A stretch of DNA of 9,749 nt from Desulfobacteraceae bacterium. Its GTDB lineage: Bacteria > Desulfobacterota > Desulfobacteria > Desulfobacterales > UBA5616. The position numbers were made by a program, and so were the translations under genes. Of the stretch, positions 6,719 through 9,749 are shown piece after piece (the stretch's first letter is position 1; every line of letters begins with the position of its first letter). The stretch covers positions 1-9,749 of the forward strand of contig JAUXEW010000086.1 of the NCBI GenBank assembly GCA_030620375.1. Reading direction: 5' to 3'. Under the pieces are notes generated by a model, which was not told where the DNA came from, did not search any database, and was given only the letters and a program-made list of their open reading frames with translations.

Positions 6719-7909
6719 TCAGGATCGCGGCAAGCCTAAAACGCGTTCCGCAATAATATTCTTCTGAATTTCCGTTCCACCACCACCAATGGATAATCCC
6801 AAAGCCATGAGAAGGTAATTTTGCCAAAACCCCATGTCAACGGAATAGACCGAATCATCATTAATTGGACCGGCAAGGCCCTGCATGGATATAGCGGTTT
6901 CTGAAAATTCGTGGTGCAGTTCAGCCCACAGCAATTTATTAATTGAACTTTCCGGACCGGGTATTTTACCTTTTATTATTTGATATGCGCTTTTGCGCCC
7001 CAAACACCTGTGAACCATCATTTTAATATAAAGATCCGCCAATTCCTTTTTGAAAGACGAATCCGTCACCACATAACCTTGCCTATTTTCTAATGCGATC
7101 GCGGTTTTTAATAATTGTTTAAACAACATACGGAAATTGGCCGCGTCCCGGACATCTCCCAGACCGCGTTCAAATCCCAGCGTTCCTAAAGCGACTTTCC
7201 ATCCTTCATTTTCCTTACCCAACCGGTTTTTTACAGAAACAGATACATCGTCAAAAAAGATTTCATTAAGCTCGGAATTCCCGGTGTTTTGTTTTATCGG
7301 TCTGATGGTGATGCCTTTTGATTTAAGATCCACAATCAGGTATGTGATTCCTGCATGCTTAGGCTTGGAATTAAGCGTTCGTACCAATACCAGACCATAA
7401 TCTGCTGCTTGGGCGTATGACGACCAGATTTTTTGTCCGTTTAAAACATAGACGTCATTTTCTTTGTTAGCCGATAACGACAGGCTTGCTAAATCCGAAC
7501 CGGCATTGGGCTCTGAAAACGCCTGTGCCCAAATATGCGTACCGTCCAGTATATTTGTAATATAGGATTCTTTTTGATCCTGAGTCCCCGCCATGAAAAT
7601 GGTCGGCAGGGCCATGCTTAAACCGGCCACATTGACATTTTGGAAAAACCGCCTTGCATAGGGCGCAGTCTCTTCCATTGTAATGATTTCTTCCGTCAAT
7701 GTTCCATCGGCGCCGCCCAAGCTCTTAGGATATCGAATGCCTGCGTAGCCTCCTTCAAAGAGTTTCTTTTGATACATCCTATATAAAGATGCTTTCTCTT
7801 CTATTGTTTTGTTATCCCTATATGATTTTTCATGAGGAAAAGTTGTTTTTAGCCAACCCTTTAACCTCGCCCGATAATGCTCATTTTTTTCAGAAAAGCT
7901 AAAATCCAT
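6719..7909 (-). CDS. Acyl-CoA dehydrogenase, SEPNAGSD-type subunit (likely large/alpha partner)
   Basis: A 396-residue acyl-CoA dehydrogenase, first gene of the minus-strand cluster. It would remove alpha and beta hydrogens from an acyl-CoA and pass electrons to FAD and then to ETF. Seen: AFSEPNAGSDLAS (130-142), NGQKIWSSYA (158-167), LGFERG (244-249) and a C-terminal IGGGGTEIQKNIIAERVLGL (374-393). The position of the medium-chain enzyme's catalytic Glu (YEGTSQIQ) is Gly376 here, so the base must lie elsewhere; Glu247 in LGFERG is a candidate by analogy with isovaleryl-type and heteromeric enzymes. The QFGxPI FAD signature is absent from its expected region (about 270-290), complementing the next gene. 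ATG 7909 was chosen: AAAAAGGT lies upstream at good spacing and MDFSFSE is a classic family start. The ATG at 7927 and TTG at 7930 lack a ribosome binding site. Confidence 0.92.
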   Translation of the reverse strand: MDFSFSEKNEHYRARLKGWLKTTFPHEKSYRDNKTIEEKASLYRMYQKKLFEGGYAGIRYPKSLGGADGTLTEEIITMEETAPYARRFFQNVNVAGLSMALPTIFMAGTQDQKESYITNILDGTHIWAQAFSEPNAGSDLASLSLSANKENDVYVLNGQKIWSSYAQAADYGLVLVRTLNSKPKHAGITYLIVDLKSKGITIRPIKQNTGNSELNEIFFDDVSVSVKNRLGKENEGWKVALGTLGFERGLGDVRDAANFRMLFKQLLKTAIALENRQGYVVTDSSFKKELADLYIKMMVHRCLGRKSAYQIIKGKIPGPESSINKLLWAELHHEFSETAISMQGLAGPINDDSVYSVDMGFWQNYLLMALGLSIGGGGTEIQKNIIAERVLGLPRS

Positions 7910-7964
7910 GGTCTGACCTTTTTGCATCAATTATAGAATTAAACAAGGCTATATGATTTTTCCC

Positions 7965-7981
7965 GGGCAAAAAAGGTGCGT
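7965..7981 (-). promoter_or_regulatory. Second candidate sigma-54 promoter, gene-proximal
   Basis: The minus strand reads ACGCAC, five bases, then TTGC (GTGCGT at 7976-7981 and GCAA at 7967-7970 on the plus strand). Spacing fits TGGCAC-N5-TTGC, but the nearly invariant first G of the -24 GG is C here. A start near 7955 would leave a leader of about 46 bases before the ATG at 7909. It is weaker in sequence than the site at 8116-8132 but better placed. Confidence 0.35.
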
Positions 7982-8115
7982 TTCTAACTGAAATATCTCT
8001 AATTGATTCAATATGAAGTTAGGCTTATAAATTAAAACTCTACCAGCAATCTTTTATTATTAATCCACATGACAAGGATTGTATAAAACCTGCCTATTCA
8101 ATCTGATTGAATATT

Positions 8116-8132
8116 ATGCAAATTTTGCGCCA
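8116..8132 (-). promoter_or_regulatory. Candidate sigma-54 (-24/-12) promoter for the minus-strand cluster
   Basis: The minus strand reads TGGCGC-AAAAT-TTGCAT, matching the consensus TGGCAC-N5-TTGCA with one mismatch and exact spacing; both the GG and GC cores are present. Transcription would start near 8106 and run into the acyl-CoA dehydrogenase gene, with a leader of about 195 bases. The divergent gene beside it encodes a sigma-54 activator, which makes the call more likely. Confidence 0.6.
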
Positions 8133-8139
8133 TCATATA

Positions 8140-8167
8140 TTTTATAATTATTTTAGACCTTTATAAT
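8140..8167 (+). promoter_or_regulatory. Possible sigma-70-type promoter for the regulator gene
   Basis: TATAAT (8162-8167) is a perfect -10 box, and TTTATA (8140-8145) is a 4-of-6 -35 match with a 16-base spacer. It points toward the regulator start at 8297, with a leader of about 125 bases. In a region this AT-rich such matches arise by chance, so confidence is low. Confidence 0.22.
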
Positions 8168-8193
8168 ATATTCTCATTCGCCCACCAAAAAAC

Positions 8194-8228
8194 TGTTTTA
8201 TTTAAAAGATAATGTGTGATATAAAACA
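8194..8228. repeat. Inverted repeat, possible upstream activator sequence
   Basis: TGTTTTAT (8194-8201) and ATAAAACA (8221-8228) are perfect 8-base complements with a 19-base spacer. They lie about 60 to 95 bases upstream of the -24 element at 8127-8132, a usual distance for enhancer sites of sigma-54 activators. The left arm also overlaps AAAACTGTTTT (8189-8199), itself a short palindrome. Binding by the adjacent regulator is inference. Confidence 0.3.
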
Positions 8229-8296
8229 AAGCTGTCGAAAAACTGTCATTTAACGTAGTTAATAGCCGGACAGACAAAAAGAATTATGGGGGCTTT

Positions 8297-9749
8297 ATGA
8301 AACATAATGAATATGAGTTTTTTAAAGAAGCCACATTAAAGATCTGTAGCAGCCTTGACAGCAATATAGCTTTAGGTCGACTATTAACATTTCTGAAAAA
8401 ACAGATGCCTGTTGACGGTGTGTATTTGATGGTAGGGAAGGGGGACACTCTATCATTGGAGGTCCTTGCAAATGCTCCGGAAAATCGTATAAGGCCTGTC
8501 AGGCCGATTCCCGTGGATCCTGCTTTAATTGAATTTCTTAATGATATTGCAGATGATATTGCAGATAAAGGAAGGGGAAATACTATCCACATTATTAACG
8601 ATCCTGATGTTGAGTTGGACCAACATTCGTTAGATGTTGTAAGAACATTATATCGCAGGCCCTATTCATTCATTACCCTTCCCCTTATAAAGGAAAAAGA
8701 AAAATTAGGAATTTTTATTATATCGACTCGAGGTAAATTTCGTTACCAGGATCACCATGGCCACTTGATATCCTTACTTCACGATCCGCTTTCCATATCC
8801 ATGAAAAATGTATTGATGCACCAGGAGGTTTTGCGGTTAAAGAATGTGGTCGAAGATGACAACCGTTACCTTAGAAAACAAATTCGCAATTTTTCCGAAA
8901 GCAAAATCATCGGAGAAAATAAGGGGCTAAAATGTGTAATTGAAGCCGTTTCCCAGGTCGCTTCTCTGGGAAGTCCGGTGTTGCTCCTTGGGGAGACCGG
9001 TGTTGGAAAAGATGTCATTGCAAACGCCATTCATTGCGCTTCCCCGCGCAAAAACAAGCCTTTTATTCCGATCAACTGCGGGGCCCTGGCGGAATCAATT
9101 GTCGAAAGCGAACTCTTCGGGCATGAAAAAGGCGCATTTACCAGTGCTGTTTCATTAAAGCGAGGGCTTTTTGAGCGGGCCAACGGCGGAACGATATTCT
9201 TAGATGAAATCAGCGAAATGCCCCTTCCTATGCAAGTCAAATTGTTACGCATTCTTCATAACAAGGAAATTGAAAGAGTCGGCGGCAACAAGATGATTCC
9301 CATCGATGTTCGCGTCATCAGTGCTTCCAATCAGAATCTGGTTGAACTGGTTAAGAAAGGCAAGTTTAGAGAAGATTTATGGTTTCGACTCAACGTTTTT
9401 CCCATCGTCATTCCGGCGCTGAGACATCGAAAAGAAGATATTCCGTATTTGGTGCGGCATTTTATTCATAAAAAGTGTGATGAACTCAAAATCCATCCCA
9501 AACCGTCTGTCAAACTCGAAGAGATAAAAAAACTGGAAGCATATGCCTGGCCGGGTAATGTCAGGGAACTGGAAAATATCGTCGAAAGGGCATTAATTCA
9601 AGGTAAAACACAATCTTTAAACGGATTTTTAAATCTTGGGGGCTTACTTATAGAACCAGCTGAACAAAAACAGGCCCTGGCAAATACCCCAATGATAGAA
9701 CTGGATGAGTTAATTTCTTTACATCTTCAGCAGGCCCTGAAAACCTGCA
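8297..9749 (+). CDS. Sigma-54-dependent transcriptional activator, GAF-like sensor plus AAA+ domain, C-terminus missing
   Basis: 484 codons are visible and the frame is open at the right edge. Residues 1 to about 180 form a GAF-like sensory region, judged by layout rather than a diagnostic motif; no phosphoacceptor receiver domain is seen. The AAA+ domain begins near SKIIGENKGL (202-211) and has Walker A GETGVGKD (232-239), Walker B IFLDE (300-304), sensor I region RVISASN (339-345), FREDLWFRLNVFPI (357-370) and sensor II WPGNVRELENIVERALI (418-434). The sigma-54-contacting loop reads GAFTSA (279-284) instead of GAFTGA. The final IELDELISLHLQQAL looks like the start of a Fis-type helix-turn-helix, so roughly 30 to 50 residues are cut off. 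The ATG at 8297 is the first start in frame after a stop at 8222-8224, with GGGGG four bases before it. It is divergent from the catabolic cluster and probably activates it in response to a pathway effector. Confidence 0.93.
   Translation, partial: MKHNEYEFFKEATLKICSSLDSNIALGRLLTFLKKQMPVDGVYLMVGKGDTLSLEVLANAPENRIRPVRPIPVDPALIEFLNDIADDIADKGRGNTIHIINDPDVELDQHSLDVVRTLYRRPYSFITLPLIKEKEKLGIFIISTRGKFRYQDHHGHLISLLHDPLSISMKNVLMHQEVLRLKNVVEDDNRYLRKQIRNFSESKIIGENKGLKCVIEAVSQVASLGSPVLLLGETGVGKDVIANAIHCASPRKNKPFIPINCGALAESIVESELFGHEKGAFTSAVSLKRGLFERANGGTIFLDEISEMPLPMQVKLLRILHNKEIERVGGNKMIPIDVRVISASNQNLVELVKKGKFREDLWFRLNVFPIVIPALRHRKEDIPYLVRHFIHKKCDELKIHPKPSVKLEEIKKLEAYAWPGNVRELENIVERALIQGKTQSLNGFLNLGGLLIEPAEQKQALANTPMIELDELISLHLQQALKTC
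8543..8566 (+). repeat. Perfect 12-base tandem duplication inside the regulator gene
   Basis: GATATTGCAGAT occurs twice head to tail, encoding DIAD-DIAD (residues 83-90) in the sensory region. It keeps the frame. It looks like a recent slippage duplication, as no base has diverged. Confidence 0.8.

Larger units (their letters stand above)
7910..8296. other. AT-rich divergent intergenic region with promoters and candidate activator sites
   Basis: This 387-base stretch between the first dehydrogenase gene (minus) and the regulator gene (plus) holds no supported gene. It is clearly more AT-rich than its neighbours, as expected for a shared control region. It contains two -24/-12-like elements pointing into the minus-strand cluster, an inverted repeat at 8194-8228, a small palindrome TTAACGTAGTTAA (8250-8262) and two copies of AAAAACTGT 50 bases apart (8188-8196 and 8238-8246). 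Confidence 0.7.

Noticed and set aside
6711..6827. A 39-codon N-terminal extension of the second acyl-CoA dehydrogenase
   Set aside because: It would overlap the conserved C-terminal end of the first dehydrogenase (GGGGTEIQ to GLPR). The ATG at 6710 has GAGGAG just upstream, and the extension is unlike dehydrogenase N-termini.
8284..8592. Minus-strand open frame of 102 codons antisense to the regulator start
   Set aside because: The plus-strand regulator frame is continuous through to canonical AAA+ motifs, and the antisense frame has no recognisable features.
1..9749. CRISPR arrays, tRNA or rRNA genes, insertion sequences
   Set aside because: No regularly spaced repeats, no cloverleaf-like or rRNA-like stretches, and no transposase-like frames or terminal inverted repeats were seen by eye on either strand.

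Overview
The window looks like a catabolic locus from an anaerobic bacterium. One long cluster on the minus strand is transcribed away from a divergent sigma-54 activator gene on the plus strand. Oxygen-sensitive radical-enzyme genes of the benzoyl-CoA reductase / 2-hydroxyacyl-CoA dehydratase superfamily, a dedicated ferredoxin, acyl-CoA dehydrogenases and sigma-54 control together suggest a Desulfobacterota-like (sulfate-reducing or syntrophic) host. That taxonomic guess is inference; no marker gene is present.

Layout in the direction of minus-strand transcription, right to left. From about 8296 to 7910 lies an AT-rich divergent promoter region with two candidate -24/-12 (sigma-54) promoters pointing into the cluster. 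Then come a SEPNAGSD-type acyl-CoA dehydrogenase (7909-6719) and a second, QFGKPI-type acyl-CoA dehydrogenase (6710-5565). After a 134-base gap follow a small BcrC/HgdB-like dehydratase/reductase subunit (5430-4393, TTG start), two paralogous BcrA/BcrD/HgdC-type ATPases (4360-3599 and 3584-2787), an eight-cysteine ferredoxin (2783-2508) and a larger BcrB/HgdA-like subunit (2463-1225). After another 117-base gap comes a phytoene-desaturase-like FAD oxidoreductase (1107 to beyond the left edge). The plus-strand regulator (8297 to beyond the right edge) has an N-terminal sensory region and an AAA+ sigma-54 domain. It is cut just where its DNA-binding domain should begin.

How the genes may work together: the ferredoxin would supply low-potential electrons to the two-ATPase unit, which would use ATP hydrolysis to push single electrons into the B/C-type [4Fe-4S] catalytic pair acting on a CoA thioester. 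The two acyl-CoA dehydrogenases look like the two halves of one heteromeric enzyme and would remove hydrogens from a related, perhaps cyclic or bulky, acyl-CoA. The FAD oxidoreductase would add another redox step. Two different ATPases plus a dedicated ferredoxin resemble class I (ATP-dependent) benzoyl-CoA reductase more than a simple 2-hydroxyacyl-CoA dehydratase, which normally has one homodimeric activator. However, the gene order (C, ATPase, ATPase, ferredoxin, B) and the partner genes do not match the textbook bcrCBAD, badDEFG or bzdNOPQ layouts. The substrate cannot be read from the sequence. The locus is best described as a benzoyl-CoA-reductase-like system of unknown substrate.
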